A stretch of 12,415 bases of DNA from Ruminiclostridium sp. (GTDB taxonomy: Bacteria > Bacillota > Clostridia > DSM-8532), in contig DOHN01000202.1 of NCBI GenBank assembly GCA_003535195.1, positions 31,413 through 43,827 on the forward strand, in the 5' to 3' direction. The notes beneath the pieces were generated by a model that made no database searches, had not been told where the DNA came from, and was given only the letters and a program-made list of their open reading frames with translations. Of this stretch, positions 1 to 7,055 are shown in pieces. Numbering within the stretch: the stretch's first letter is position 1; each line of letters begins with the position of its first letter. The translations under genes and the position numbers were made by a program.

Positions 1-2
1 AA

Positions 3-581
3 CTAAACGGAACCGACCCGGTGATCTTCCTGGAAAGCCAGCGCATCTATGACGTCGGGGAGCAGTTCCATGAGGGTGGCGTTCCCGCAGAAGAGTACGA
101 GATTGCGTTCGGCGATCCCGATATCAAGCGCACCGGCTCAGACGTGACCATTTTGACCATCGGAGCGACCCTTTACAGGGTAACCAAGGCCGCTGACATT
201 TTGAAGGAAAAATACGGCATCAATGCCGAGATCATAGACGCACGCAGCCTTGTGCCGTTCAACTATGAGAAGGTCATTGAAAGCGTTAAGAAGACCGGCC
301 GTATTATCATTACCGGTGACGCCTGCGAGCGCAACTCCTTTATGAGGAACCTGGCTTCCAACATCACTGAGCTGGCCTTTGACTATCTGGATGCACCTCC
401 GGTGGTTATAGGCGCTAAAAACTGGATCACCCCGGCTCATGAGCTGGAGACCGCCTTCTTCCCACAGCCCGAATGGATTGTGGACGCTATCCATGAGAGA
501 ATTCTGCCTCTCCCGGGACATGTCTGCACCCATAATTTCACCGAGTTAGAGCAGATTCGCGAGAACAAGCTCGGCGTTTAA
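3..581 (+). CDS. 2-oxoacid dehydrogenase E1 component, beta subunit (5' partial)
   Basis: This is the C-terminal part of a thiamine-diphosphate-dependent E1 beta subunit (pyruvate, acetoin or branched-chain 2-oxoacid dehydrogenase type), which decarboxylates a 2-oxoacid together with an alpha subunit and passes the acyl group to E2. The open frame runs to the left window edge with codons reading LNGTDPVIFLESQRIYD, the typical E1 beta segment before the transketolase C domain, so the first in-frame GTG at 21 is internal and not a start. Seen further on are VTILTIGATLYRV and AEIIDARSLVPFNYE, then GRIIITGDAC and a late KNWITPAHELE stretch, which fit the C-terminal swivel domain. About 193 codons are visible; family members have roughly 325-350 residues, so nearly half lies outside. 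It ends in TAA and is followed by a terminator. Which oxoacid it uses cannot be told without the partner subunits. Confidence 0.85.
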   Translation, partial: LNGTDPVIFLESQRIYDVGEQFHEGGVPAEEYEIAFGDPDIKRTGSDVTILTIGATLYRVTKAADILKEKYGINAEIIDARSLVPFNYEKVIESVKKTGRIIITGDACERNSFMRNLASNITELAFDYLDAPPVVIGAKNWITPAHELETAFFPQPEWIVDAIHERILPLPGHVCTHNFTELEQIRENKLGV

Positions 582-617
582 GGCAAAGCAAGCCTAAACT
601 GAATAATGGCAATACAT

Positions 618-649
618 AGGGCCCGGCATGAAATGCCGGGCTCTTCTTT
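618..649 (+). terminator. Rho-independent terminator after the E1 beta gene
   Basis: A perfect 9-bp stem (GCCCGGCAT at 621-629, ATGCCGGGC at 633-641) closes a three-base loop, and further pairs at its foot extend it. It is followed by the T-rich run TCTTCTTTAT. It lies about 40 bases after the E1 beta stop codon and separates that gene from the corrinoid protein gene. Confidence 0.9.
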
Positions 650-697
650 ATGGAATTAAGCCTAAAAATACAAAAAAGCATAAAATAATTCAATCCT

Positions 698-725
698 TTG
701 GCCGCCAAACAATGTAGAATATACT
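698..725 (+). promoter_or_regulatory. Putative promoter of the corrinoid protein gene
   Basis: TTGGCC (698-703, 4 of 6 to consensus) is followed after 16 nt by TATACT (720-725, 5 of 6). This is the best sigma-A-like pair I see between the upstream terminator and the gene. It would give a 5' leader of about 85 nt. The -10 box lies inside an inverted repeat, which would suit control by a repressor. Confidence 0.45.
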
Positions 726-778
726 ACAGATACCATTTGTTTATCACTTTGTAACACAGGATTGTGTTTATCGGATAA
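713..778. promoter_or_regulatory. Three short palindromes in the corrinoid gene control region
   Basis: Three exact inverted repeats lie close together: TGTAG-N6-CTACA at 713-728, over the putative -10 box; AACACA-GGAT-TGTGTT at 753-768; and TTATC-G-GATAA at 768-778. They look like operator half-sites or small leader hairpins. The segment at 749-759 (TTGTAACACAG) is also one base short of the GntR-type pattern found four times elsewhere in the window. I see no B12-box sequence typical of a cobalamin riboswitch. Binding factors are unknown. Confidence 0.35.
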
Positions 779-817
779 GGAAAAAATTATTTTAGAAGTG
801 ATATGGAGGAAACTGAA

Positions 818-1453
818 ATGAGTATTTTAGAAGAAATTTCTGCTAATCTCCAAAAAGGCAGGGCCAAGGCTGTGAAAGAATTAGTCCAGACCGCCTTGAA
901 CGAGGGCATACCTGCCGGCTCAATACTGGAGGATGGTCTTCTTTTTGGTATGGGCATTATTGGCGAAAAATTTAAAAATAATGAAGTTTATGTACCCGAT
1001 GTATTAGTAGCCGCAAGAGCAATGAATACGGGGACTGAGATTTTAAAGCCCTACCTGGCGCAAAGCGGTATAAAATCAACCGGTAAGGTAATCCTGGGAA
1101 CGGTCAAGGGCGATCTTCATGATATTGGGAAGAACCTGGTCAGAATGATGATGGAAGGCAAGGGCTTGGAAGTCATCGATCTGGGCGTCGATGTTCCCGC
1201 TGAGAAATTTGTTGAGAAGGCCGCGGAAGAAAATGCCGATATTATTGCATGCTCAGCACTGCTGACCACAACCATGACTGAAATGAAAAATGTCGTGGAT
1301 GAGGTCAAAGCATCGGATATCAGCGGAAAAGTTAAGATTATGATCGGTGGAGCACCTGTAACCGATGCATTCTGCAAGACCATCCAAGCGGATTACTATA
1401 CGGCCGATGCCGCCACCGCAGCTGAAGTTGCCGCCTCTATCTGCAAGCAATGA
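818..1453 (+). CDS. Corrinoid (B12-binding) protein of a methyltransferase system
   Basis: This is a 211-residue cobamide carrier of the MtaC/MtbC/MttC type. Such proteins hold the corrinoid that accepts a methyl group from a substrate-specific methyltransferase and hands it to a second one. The N-terminal helical cap domain covers about residues 1-85, and the Rossmann B12-binding domain about 87-211. The latter carries the signature DLHDIGKNLV at 99-108 with the cobalt-ligating His101, then SALLTTTM at 146-153 and IGGAPV at 176-181. Length is normal for the family. An ATG at 803 is in frame, but the GGAGG at 805-809 lies inside that longer reading and sits 8 nt before the ATG at 818, so 818 is chosen. 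The gene appears monocistronic, between two terminators. No methyltransferase of the MtaB or MttB type is adjacent. The only possible partner seen is the URO-D-fold protein at 9224-10297, and that link is inference. Confidence 0.9.
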   Translation: MSILEEISANLQKGRAKAVKELVQTALNEGIPAGSILEDGLLFGMGIIGEKFKNNEVYVPDVLVAARAMNTGTEILKPYLAQSGIKSTGKVILGTVKGDLHDIGKNLVRMMMEGKGLEVIDLGVDVPAEKFVEKAAEENADIIACSALLTTTMTEMKNVVDEVKASDISGKVKIMIGGAPVTDAFCKTIQADYYTADAATAAEVAASICKQ

Positions 1454-1500
1454 GCTTTGCAATCTATATTAAAGAAATACCTGACCGAATACATAAATGA

Positions 1501-1534
1501 AAAATACCCTGGGGCAGCGCTCCGGGGTATTTTT
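1501..1534. terminator. Bidirectional terminator between corrinoid and DeoR genes
   Basis: The stem runs from AAAATACCC (1501-1509) to GGGTATTTT (about 1525-1533), with further pairs including G-T wobbles inside. A-rich sequence on the left and T-rich on the right give a U-tract in both directions. It lies about 50 bases past the corrinoid gene stop (plus strand) and 15 bases past the DeoR-type gene stop (minus strand), so it can end both convergent transcripts. Confidence 0.88.
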
Positions 1535-1548
1535 CTGGTTCTCTTTTC

Positions 1549-2316
1549 TTATTCTCCGGTAATCACCCTGACGCCGTTTCGCTTGGCAAACGACATGATT
1601 TCCTCGGGCAAGGGCTCATTACAGATCAATACATCGATATCCTGCAGGGCCGCAAATGTAAATGGCATATTGCGGTTCAGCTTTGAGTCATCCATCAGCA
1701 TAATAATGCGTTTTGCCTTTTTGATGACCTTACGCTTAAGCTGATGCTCGCTAAAATGGCTGCTGGTAAATCCGCTCTGCAGAGAAAAGCCGGAAGTGAC
1801 CATAATAGCGATATCTATATTCACACCGTCAAGAAACGCCTCTGCCTGCGGTCCGGAACAGGAAATCGTATTTCCATTGACCTGCCCGCCGACGATTGTG
1901 ACATTGCATTTACTTTTCTGTGATAATTCCGACGCAATATTGGTCCCGCTTGTAATGATATTATAATATTGATCGGGCAGCATATGTACCAGGGCCATTA
2001 TGGTACTGCCCGCATCAAGATACACCGAATCGCTCTGGTGAACATACTGGACTGCCGATTGCGCAATGATTCTCTTGGCTTTCGGGTTCACCACGGACCT
2101 TTGTTCATATAAGCTTTCCGCCTCCGTTTGAACAAGCCGGACAGCGATGGCTCCGCCCCGTTTTCTCCTGATCGCACCTTCGTCTTCCAGCTTTTTTAGA
2201 TCACGCCAAAGTGTCATCGATGAACAGCCATTGCATAGCTGCATCAATTCATCCAGATTGGCTTCTCCATGTGCCTCGATATATTCCCTGATGCTTCTTC
2301 TGCGCTCTGTGGGCAC
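1549..2316 (-). CDS. DeoR-family transcriptional regulator
   Basis: This is a 255-residue regulator of the DeoR type, whose members usually repress sugar catabolic genes and respond to a phosphorylated sugar. The N-terminal helix-turn-helix is at about residues 5-58: ERRRSIREYIEAHG opens it, MTLWRDLKKLEDEGAIRRKRGGA is the recognition helix and wing. The C-terminal sensor domain (about 78-235, ISOCOT fold) shows SVYLDAGSTIMAL, IITSGTNIASEL and VTIVGGQVN, the usual order of the family. The start is GTG at 2314-2316: a stop codon lies directly upstream in frame, and a GGAGG lies 10 nt before it. The gene points away from the neighbouring minus-strand operon's terminator and stands alone. Its own target is unknown; the palindromes before the convergent corrinoid gene are one candidate. 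Confidence 0.92.
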   Translation of the reverse strand: MPTERRRSIREYIEAHGEANLDELMQLCNGCSSMTLWRDLKKLEDEGAIRRKRGGAIAVRLVQTEAESLYEQRSVVNPKAKRIIAQSAVQYVHQSDSVYLDAGSTIMALVHMLPDQYYNIITSGTNIASELSQKSKCNVTIVGGQVNGNTISCSGPQAEAFLDGVNIDIAIMVTSGFSLQSGFTSSHFSEHQLKRKVIKKAKRIIMLMDDSKLNRNMPFTFAALQDIDVLICNEPLPEEIMSFAKRNGVRVITGE

Positions 2317-2375
2317 CTAGCCCCCACCTCCATAATCAAAAAAAATATATCAATAAATTTCTGTACTGCTCCCAT

Positions 2376-2449
2376 CAAAATTATAGTAAAAGAAGACGAC
2401 ATCTTGCTGTCTCCAGTTTCCCCCCAATAAAAGCAGGATGCCGTCTTCT
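2376..2449 (-). terminator. Terminator of the minus-strand SDR/isomerase operon
   Basis: An 18-bp stem with two wobble-type mismatches pairs 2391-2408 with 2432-2449 (outer arms AGAAGACG and CGTCTTCT). The loop is unusually long, 23 nt. On the minus strand it is followed by TTTTACTATAATTTT, whereas the plus-strand side has no T-run, so it serves the gene ending at 2469. Its tail overlaps the region upstream of the DeoR-type gene. Confidence 0.75.
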
Positions 2450-2468
2450 GACGATATCAATCGATATT

Positions 2469-3323
2469 TCAGCGAACCACTGAACGTTCAATGGTAACAC
2501 AGGTTTCAAGGGCGCGGATATAATCCAATCCTCTTTTGGCACATAAATACTCTGTCGGGTACGGAACACACTCAGTGGTTATATACCCTTTATATCCCAC
2601 ATCAAGAAGAGATTTTATAAATGTTTTGAAATCTACATTCCCACCGCCCGGGTAAAGACGTGCCGAATCGGAAAAATGGACATAATCCAGTTTCGGTGCG
2701 CAGTATTGAACACTGCCCGTGATATTGTTATCTTCCATCAGCATGCTGTATGTATCAAGATGAACCCCTACATTATCCCGATTCAGTTTCTTTATGTAAT
2801 CCATAACCTGTTTCATTGTGTTCAGATAATTGCTTATACTTGTCAGAATATTCTCTACAACAAGCTTAACATCTTTCGTTGCGGCATAATCGGAAAGCTC
2901 TAAAATAGCCTCAGTCAATAGATCTTCATAGTATTGATAGCGGTTCCAATCAGGGATACTGGAACGCATTGATCCTACAATGACCATGCAATGAATCACT
3001 GCGCCTAAATCAATATGCAATTTTAATCTGTCTATGGCCGCTCTTCGGACTCCCCTATCCTCACTGATCAGCGATAGCTTATTCTCTACAATTTCGCGGC
3101 CTGTGGCTATGGCACAAAACTCCACTCCGACCTGCTTTGCAACATTGGCCAGGTTATTCCAGTCATAATCCTGAGGATTGCATAACTGAAGTTCAATGCC
3201 ATTGTATCCGATCTCTTTTGCCGTCGTTGCGATTTGTTCTATATCGCCCCGCAGGGTAATTGGAGCATGCACGGAGGTTTCATTCAATGAGCATGCTATT
3301 CCGTATTTGAATAGTCGGTCCAT
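2469..3323 (-). CDS. Sugar phosphate isomerase/epimerase-like TIM barrel protein
   Basis: This 284-residue protein belongs to the xylose isomerase-like TIM barrel (AP endonuclease 2) superfamily, whose sugar-active members isomerise or epimerise ketoses at a divalent metal. The expected metal ligands are visible: Glu157 in VVENI, Asp190 in HLDTYSM, His216 in VHFSDS and Glu251 in TTECVP; the motif ARLYPGGGNVDF at 221-232 is also typical. IGYNGIELQL near residue 38 is the usual second strand. An ATG at 3332 is in frame, but the AGGA at 3333-3336 abuts it, while the ATG at 3323 has the same AGGA 9 nt upstream, so 3323 is chosen. It lies 46 bp downstream of the SDR gene in the same operon and precedes the terminator. 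Its substrate cannot be named; an epimerase of ketoses or of keto-inositol-type compounds is possible. Confidence 0.87.
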   Translation of the reverse strand: MDRLFKYGIACSLNETSVHAPITLRGDIEQIATTAKEIGYNGIELQLCNPQDYDWNNLANVAKQVGVEFCAIATGREIVENKLSLISEDRGVRRAAIDRLKLHIDLGAVIHCMVIVGSMRSSIPDWNRYQYYEDLLTEAILELSDYAATKDVKLVVENILTSISNYLNTMKQVMDYIKKLNRDNVGVHLDTYSMLMEDNNITGSVQYCAPKLDYVHFSDSARLYPGGGNVDFKTFIKSLLDVGYKGYITTECVPYPTEYLCAKRGLDYIRALETCVTIERSVVR

Positions 3324-3369
3324 TTTTCTCATTCCTTTTTACGCAAATTAAACTAAAAGAGTTTCAGGT

Positions 3370-4122
3370 CTAACCAAAATATGCCCCACCGTTAATATCG
3401 AGCATCAGGCCGGTAACAAATGCCGCTTCATCAGAGGCCAGATAGCATGCAGCTCCTGCAATTTCTTCGGGTTTGCCCAACCGGTACAGCAATATGTTCT
3501 TGCACTGGTTCTCCACCTGTTGTGGGGTGTATCCTTTGAGAATATCTGTTTCCGTAGCTGCGGGACAAACCGCGTTGACCGTTATTTTATAGGGGGCCAG
3601 GTGCCTTGCCATGCCGCGCGTTATGGCAATGACGCCGCCTTTTGAAGCGGCATAGCTCATAGAACCTTCAAAGCCGCCGTTTCTACCGGTAACCGATGAA
3701 ATATTAATAATACGCCCTGCCGAGCTCTTCTTCAAATAGGGCAATGCGGCCTGGGAAGCAAAAAATGTACCGCTTAAATTGACATCCAGTACACGATTCC
3801 ACTCTCCGTCTCTCTGCATATCCTCAATTTTGGAGGTGCCGAGAATGCCTGCGTTGTTTACAATAATATCAAGTCCCCCAAAAGCACTGGCAGTTTCCTC
3901 AATGGCCTGGCGGATACTGTTGTTATCACGTACATCCATAATGACGCCAATAACCTTGAGCCCTTTGGACTTCAGTCCGTTGACCGTCTCATCCAGTGTG
4001 GCTTTGTTCACATCTGCCAAAGAAACAGATGCGCCCAGCTCGGCTATTTTTTCTGCGATAACCTTGCCGATACCCCGGGCAGCTCCTGTGACAATTGCTT
4101 TTTTTCCTTCCAATGAAAACAT
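3370..4122 (-). CDS. SDR-family NAD(P)-dependent oxidoreductase
   Basis: This is a classical short-chain dehydrogenase of 250 residues, likely acting on a hydroxyl or keto group of a sugar or sugar acid. The cofactor loop TGAARGIG is at 12-19. Asp37 at the end of the second strand suggests NAD(H) rather than NADP(H). NNAG is at 89-92, and the catalytic Ser143, Tyr157 and Lys161 fall in ISS...YAASK. The ATG is preceded by GAGGG with a 6-nt gap. It comes before the isomerase gene and after two gene relics on the same strand. No separate promoter is evident in the 119 bases between the second relic and this gene, so it is probably read from the promoter at 4711-4738. The general FabG-like sequence does not reveal the substrate. 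Confidence 0.9.
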   Translation of the reverse strand: MFSLEGKKAIVTGAARGIGKVIAEKIAELGASVSLADVNKATLDETVNGLKSKGLKVIGVIMDVRDNNSIRQAIEETASAFGGLDIIVNNAGILGTSKIEDMQRDGEWNRVLDVNLSGTFFASQAALPYLKKSSAGRIINISSVTGRNGGFEGSMSYAASKGGVIAITRGMARHLAPYKITVNAVCPAATETDILKGYTPQQVENQCKNILLYRLGKPEEIAGAACYLASDEAAFVTGLMLDINGGAYFG

Positions 4123-4241
4123 ATGAATCCCTCACTTTTCGGTATTTCTGATAGAATCTTCAACCGGAGATCCTATATATGATACATTATGTGAACCCCA
4201 TCCGTTAACTCAAATCAAAAATTGCCGGCGGGTTCAGTGTC

Positions 4242-4292
4242 TTACTTGGTTTCCTCAATAATACCCAAGCCGATAAATCCAATTTGTTTCAT
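4242..4292 (-). pseudogene. Relic of a beta-hydroxyacid dehydrogenase gene (collapsed)
   Basis: A 16-codon reading frame, MKQIGFIGLGIIEETK, begins with the unmistakable N-terminus of the 3-hydroxyisobutyrate dehydrogenase / tartronate semialdehyde reductase family (normally MKQIGFIGLGIMG..., about 290 residues). It stops at once at TAA. A proper ribosome binding site (GGAG at 4302-4305, 9-nt gap) is still present. The start ATG overlaps the stop of the preceding relic as ATGA, as in translationally coupled operon genes. The simplest reading is that the body of the gene was removed by an internal deletion, leaving the first strand and perhaps the last few codons. A functional 16-residue peptide is much less likely. 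Confidence 0.55.
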
Positions 4293-4501
4293 ATTCGATT
4301 ACTCCTTTTTGAAATATATTGGACCCTATTGTTTGCACAATACAGGGCGTTCGATTGTCTTACAGGGTTTGCAAGAAATGGGATCATCGCGGCACGCTTT
4401 GCTCCATTGGCGGCATTCAAACCACTGCCAATCGCGCTGTTATACCAGTAAATCGACTTGGCAGAACCGGATAACCATTGTAAGTACTTGTTGTCTTCCA
4501 T
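4289..4501 (-). pseudogene. Relic of a transaldolase-like gene (truncated)
   Basis: A 70-codon frame with a strong ribosome binding site (GGAGG at 4508-4512, 6-nt gap) begins MEDNKYLQWLSGSAKSIYWY. Together with the later NGAKRAAMIPFLANPV, this resembles the N-terminus of transaldolase-family proteins, where a tryptophan-serine-alanine segment is followed by a (V)TTNPFL motif. Here the TTN of that motif reads AMI, so the key region is altered, and the frame ends after 70 residues instead of about 220-380. The last part (QYISKRSNRI) is basic and not recognisable. It is the first reading frame after the leftward promoter. Identification is by eye only; a small unknown protein is the alternative. 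Confidence 0.45.
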
Positions 4502-4696
4502 TGTTTGCCTCCAATTGATACATAAAACTTACCAGAGCTAACAATTAACACAAGATGTCAAATACGCGATGATTGAATTTACCACTTATACAATTTGTCT
4601 TTATCTATAAGTTTTCTAAGATTTTATGTTACACCATGATATCTAATGATATATAATGATGTCTCTTAACATTTTTACTGATACTTTATAACATTA

Positions 4697-4707
4697 TTGT
4701 CATACAA
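4697..4707. promoter_or_regulatory. GntR-type operator 1 (leftward promoter)
   Basis: TTGTCATACAA fits the GntR/FadR-type operator pattern TNGTNNNACNA, with mirrored TTGT and ACAA half-sites. It lies 3 bases downstream of the -10 box of the minus-strand promoter, covering the expected start point, a normal place for a repressor to act. The same 11-mer recurs at 6935-6945. Confidence 0.7.
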
Positions 4708-4710
4708 CAA

Positions 4711-4738
4711 ATTATACATCATTCAAAGAGAATGTCAA
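4711..4738 (-). promoter_or_regulatory. Promoter of the leftward relic/SDR/isomerase operon
   Basis: Read on the minus strand, TTGACA (4738-4733) is followed after 16 nt by TATAAT (4716-4711). Both hexamers match consensus in all six positions. Transcription would start near 4704, inside operator 1, leaving a leader of about 200 nt before the first relic's start codon. Confidence 0.82.
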
Positions 4739-4818
4739 TAATAATTTGTAATAAATGTCTTATGCTGTAGTAAAACTTGCCAAAAAAGCCGTTGTCAAAC
4801 ATTAAAGAAAATATCTCG

Positions 4819-4847
4819 TTGACAAAAAATCATTATGATAGTAGTAT
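4819..4847 (+). promoter_or_regulatory. Promoter of the rightward SDR gene
   Basis: TTGACA at 4819-4824 and TAGTAT at 4842-4847 are separated by 17 nt. The pair is nearly identical in sequence and layout to the transketolase promoter at 7056-7084. The start point would be near 4854, just before operator 2, leaving a leader of about 135 nt. This promoter lies inside the longer open frame that begins at 4835, so that frame cannot all be coding. Confidence 0.8.
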
Positions 4848-4860
4848 TTAAAATAGGATG

Positions 4861-4871
4861 TTGTATTACAA
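4861..4871. promoter_or_regulatory. GntR-type operator 2 (rightward SDR promoter)
   Basis: TTGTATTACAA is a perfect 5-1-5 inverted repeat fitting TNGTNNNACNA. It lies 13 bases past the -10 box of the SDR promoter, so a bound repressor would block start or escape. It begins 164 bp from operator 1. Confidence 0.75.
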
Positions 4872-4987
4872 GTAGTGCAACGGATCAATCGCAAGGCAAA
4901 GCATCTTTTGTTACATCTATCTTGTTAATTTGCTTTTTGCTTGGCCCTGAAAAAGATCTGTATAATCATGAATGGAGGCGGGTTAAT

Positions 4988-5806
4988 TTGTCAAAAATTG
5001 GAGACCATCTGGAAAAAATTTATTCTCTTGACGGCAAAATCATTATTTTAACTGGAGCCGCCGGCGGTATCGGCCGCGAACTTGCTTTTGGAATGGCAGG
5101 AGCGGGAGGTACCATTGCACTGTGCGACATTAACCTTAAAGCCGCACAGCAGCTTGAGTCCGAAATTGCAGCCGAAGGCGGCAAAGCAGTCGCGTTTGAA
5201 TTGAACGTCATGGACAAGGCATCCATTAAGGCCTGCGTAGATGCTATCGTTGAAAGATTCGGCAAAATAGATGTCCTAATAAACTGCGCAGGAATTAATA
5301 AGCGCGAAGGCATACTGGATGTTGAAGAGTCTACATATGACCGGATCATGGGCATCAACCTAAAAGGCGTCTTCATGATGAGCCAGGAAGTCGGCAAACA
5401 GATGTTTAAGCAGAAAAGCGGCAATGTCATTAATATCGGTTCACACAATGATGAGGATATGCTGGGCGGATGCTCGGTATACGGCGCTACCAAAAGCGGT
5501 GTTGTCGCTTTGACAAGATCGATGGCCGTTGAGTGGGCGCAATACGGTATCAGAGCCAATGCTATAAGCCCCGGACATATTCTGACCCCCTTAAGCGCCG
5601 TGACCTGGGAACATCCCACACGTTCAGTATGGCTGCGCGAGCGTATTGCAATGAGACGTCCCGGCAAACCGAAGGAATTAGTTGGAATGTGTATTATGCT
5701 TGCATCCGATGCGTCCAGTTATATGACAGGCCAAGCCTATCACATTGACGGCGGTTGTCTGGTAGGCGGATCCCCATGGGATTTCGATACCAAATATAAA
5801 GCCTGA
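4988..5806 (+). CDS. SDR-family oxidoreductase, gluconate 5-dehydrogenase-like
   Basis: This is a 272-residue classical SDR resembling gluconate 5-dehydrogenase (IdnO/Gno), which interconverts 5-keto- and hydroxy sugar acids. TGAAGGIG is at 22-29, Asp47 at the end of strand two (NAD preference), NCAG at 99-102 in place of the usual NNAG, and the catalytic Ser152, Tyr165 and Lys169 follow. The C-terminal HIDGGCLVG is standard, with a 13-residue tail. The open frame extends back to 4835, but that part contains the promoter and operator. The chosen start is TTG at 4988, with GGAGG at 4974-4978 and a 9-nt gap. The gene is transcribed alone from an operator-bearing promoter and is followed by two hairpins. 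It is divergent from the leftward SDR/isomerase operon. Substrate is inferred only from general likeness. Confidence 0.88.
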   Translation: MSKIGDHLEKIYSLDGKIIILTGAAGGIGRELAFGMAGAGGTIALCDINLKAAQQLESEIAAEGGKAVAFELNVMDKASIKACVDAIVERFGKIDVLINCAGINKREGILDVEESTYDRIMGINLKGVFMMSQEVGKQMFKQKSGNVINIGSHNDEDMLGGCSVYGATKSGVVALTRSMAVEWAQYGIRANAISPGHILTPLSAVTWEHPTRSVWLRERIAMRRPGKPKELVGMCIMLASDASSYMTGQAYHIDGGCLVGGSPWDFDTKYKA

Positions 5807-5873
5807 CTTTCTAATTTTTCAATAGTAACAGATAAGTTTTACATAAAATGCTGCACCTAAAGCAAACAACATG

Positions 5874-5941
5874 GTATCGCTTAAATCAGCGATACATTTT
5901 CAGACAAGCAACCCCACAATTTGTGCACAAATTGCGGGGTT
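5874..5941 (+). terminator. Tandem hairpins ending the SDR transcript
   Basis: The first hairpin pairs GTATCGCT (5874-5881) with AGCGATAC (5888-5895) and is followed by ATTTT. The second pairs 5910-5923 with 5928-5941 (arms AACCCC...CAATTTG and CAAATTG...GGGGTT, one A-C mismatch, TGCA loop). The T-run after the second is weak. Together they should isolate the SDR gene from the GntR gene. Confidence 0.7.
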
Positions 5942-6072
5942 GTATACTTAAAATATTTCCTGTATTCAATTTTTAAATAATTTAGGATAAAATATATTAA
6001 TGTACTTTTAAATTTTATTATTATAATAAGGTTTATTATACTTAAGAATAATTTTATTGAAGGTATAAGATT

Positions 6073-6795
6073 TTGAAGACTGAATCAAAAAAGAAGATTA
6101 GTGAAGAAATATTTGAACAAATGAAGCATATGATTGTTTCAGGTCAATGGAAGCCGGGCGATAAACTGCCGTCCGAAAAGGAACTGACCGAGATCTTTCA
6201 TGCCAGCCGGATTTCTGTCCGTGAACCAATCAAGCAGCTGGTATCGCTGGGAATGCTGGAAACCCGCCATGGTGCGGGCACATTTGTAAGAGGTTTTAAC
6301 GAGGACCAGTTTACCATTCCTATTGCATCCATGATTTATGGGCAGAAGCTGACCAAAAATGATATTCTTCAGATCCTCGACTTAAGGCAGATAGAAATTA
6401 TCATTACCGGTTTGGCCGCAGAAAAATGCGATAAAGAGGGCATACAGGAACTTTGGCGGATCTATCACCAGATGGAGGAAGGCCAGAACGATCCCCATGT
6501 TCATTTGAGTTCCGATTATGCATTCCATCTTCAAATCAGCAAGATGACACAAAACCCTTATCTGGTCAAAATATGCCGTCTGCTTTATGAGACCCTTGAG
6601 GAAGCGCTGAAAACCATTGTTGTCATCATGGGGCCGCAAAAAGCGCTTTATTATCACAATAAGCTGATCGACACTATTTCCAGGCATTATGTCATCGAGG
6701 CCAAGGCCACTATGGAGGAGCATCTTAAAACGACCATCGATGCTGTAAAAGCGATACCGGAAACCTCAAATATATTTGCTGATTACTCCAAGTAG
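6073..6795 (+). CDS. GntR-family (FadR subfamily, FCD domain) transcriptional regulator
   Basis: This is a 240-residue regulator. The winged helix at about residues 8-73 shows GQWKPGDKLPSEKEL, ISVREPIKQLVSLGMLE and the wing RHGAGTFV, all typical of GntR proteins. The C-terminal FCD ligand domain (about 96-225) keeps the metal/ligand residues Asp148 and His152 (DYAFH), His195 and His217. Members usually bind small carboxylic acids or sugar acids and dissociate from DNA. The start is TTG at 6073, with GAAGG 9 nt upstream; no ATG is better placed. The gene sits between the two operator-bearing control regions, whose four sites fit the known recognition pattern of this subfamily, so it is the obvious candidate repressor of the cluster. 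No such site lies directly before its own start, so autoregulation is not evident. Confidence 0.93.
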   Translation: MKTESKKKISEEIFEQMKHMIVSGQWKPGDKLPSEKELTEIFHASRISVREPIKQLVSLGMLETRHGAGTFVRGFNEDQFTIPIASMIYGQKLTKNDILQILDLRQIEIIITGLAAEKCDKEGIQELWRIYHQMEEGQNDPHVHLSSDYAFHLQISKMTQNPYLVKICRLLYETLEEALKTIVVIMGPQKALYYHNKLIDTISRHYVIEAKATMEEHLKTTIDAVKAIPETSNIFADYSK

Positions 6796-6934
6796 TCTTA
6801 TTCCGGACAGCAAGCCGGCCGGGGATGTGGCATTTGAATTTAAAAACCTTAACTCCGGCATTTATTCAAATAACAGGCGGTTAATCCATGATCGCCCGAT
6901 GAATTTTTTATTTTTCCAGGGAAATTACAGGTAT

Positions 6935-6945
6935 TTGTCATACAA
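6935..6945. promoter_or_regulatory. GntR-type operator 3 (upstream site of transketolase operon)
   Basis: TTGTCATACAA is identical to operator 1, and the identity extends two bases further on the right (CA). It begins 164 bp before operator 4, the same distance as between operators 1 and 2, although no gene is transcribed leftward from it. It could be an auxiliary site for looping or the remnant of a duplicated divergent control region. Confidence 0.65.
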
Positions 6946-7055
6946 CACAACTATATATTGGTGCCTTTAACCAGTGATGTTTTTATATTGTTTTTTATTA
7001 TTTTTGGTGAATATCACTAGAATAGCAGAACTTATGCTTATTTTTGAATAGCTAG

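Noticed and set aside
138..533. 131-codon minus-strand frame inside the E1 beta gene
   Set aside because: It is a shadow of a clearly recognisable gene on the plus strand, with no family likeness or ribosome binding site.
640..817. Cobalamin riboswitch before the corrinoid gene
   Set aside because: Only about 150 bases are available and no B12-box-like sequence or multi-helix layout is seen.
4222..4518. 98-codon plus-strand frame over the relic region
   Set aside because: Its sequence resembles no family, it has no ribosome binding site, and the opposite strand shows recognisable gene starts with strong ribosome binding sites.
4835..4987. N-terminal extension of the second SDR back to 4835
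   Set aside because: This stretch contains the -10 box and operator 2 and encodes no SDR-like sequence; the TTG at 4988 has an ideal GGAGG upstream.
6776..6970. 64-codon frame containing GDVAFEFKNLN, reminiscent of the start of an ABC ATPase domain
   Set aside because: It overlaps the end of the GntR gene, lacks a ribosome binding site, and the likeness ends after about ten residues; too weak to call a relic.
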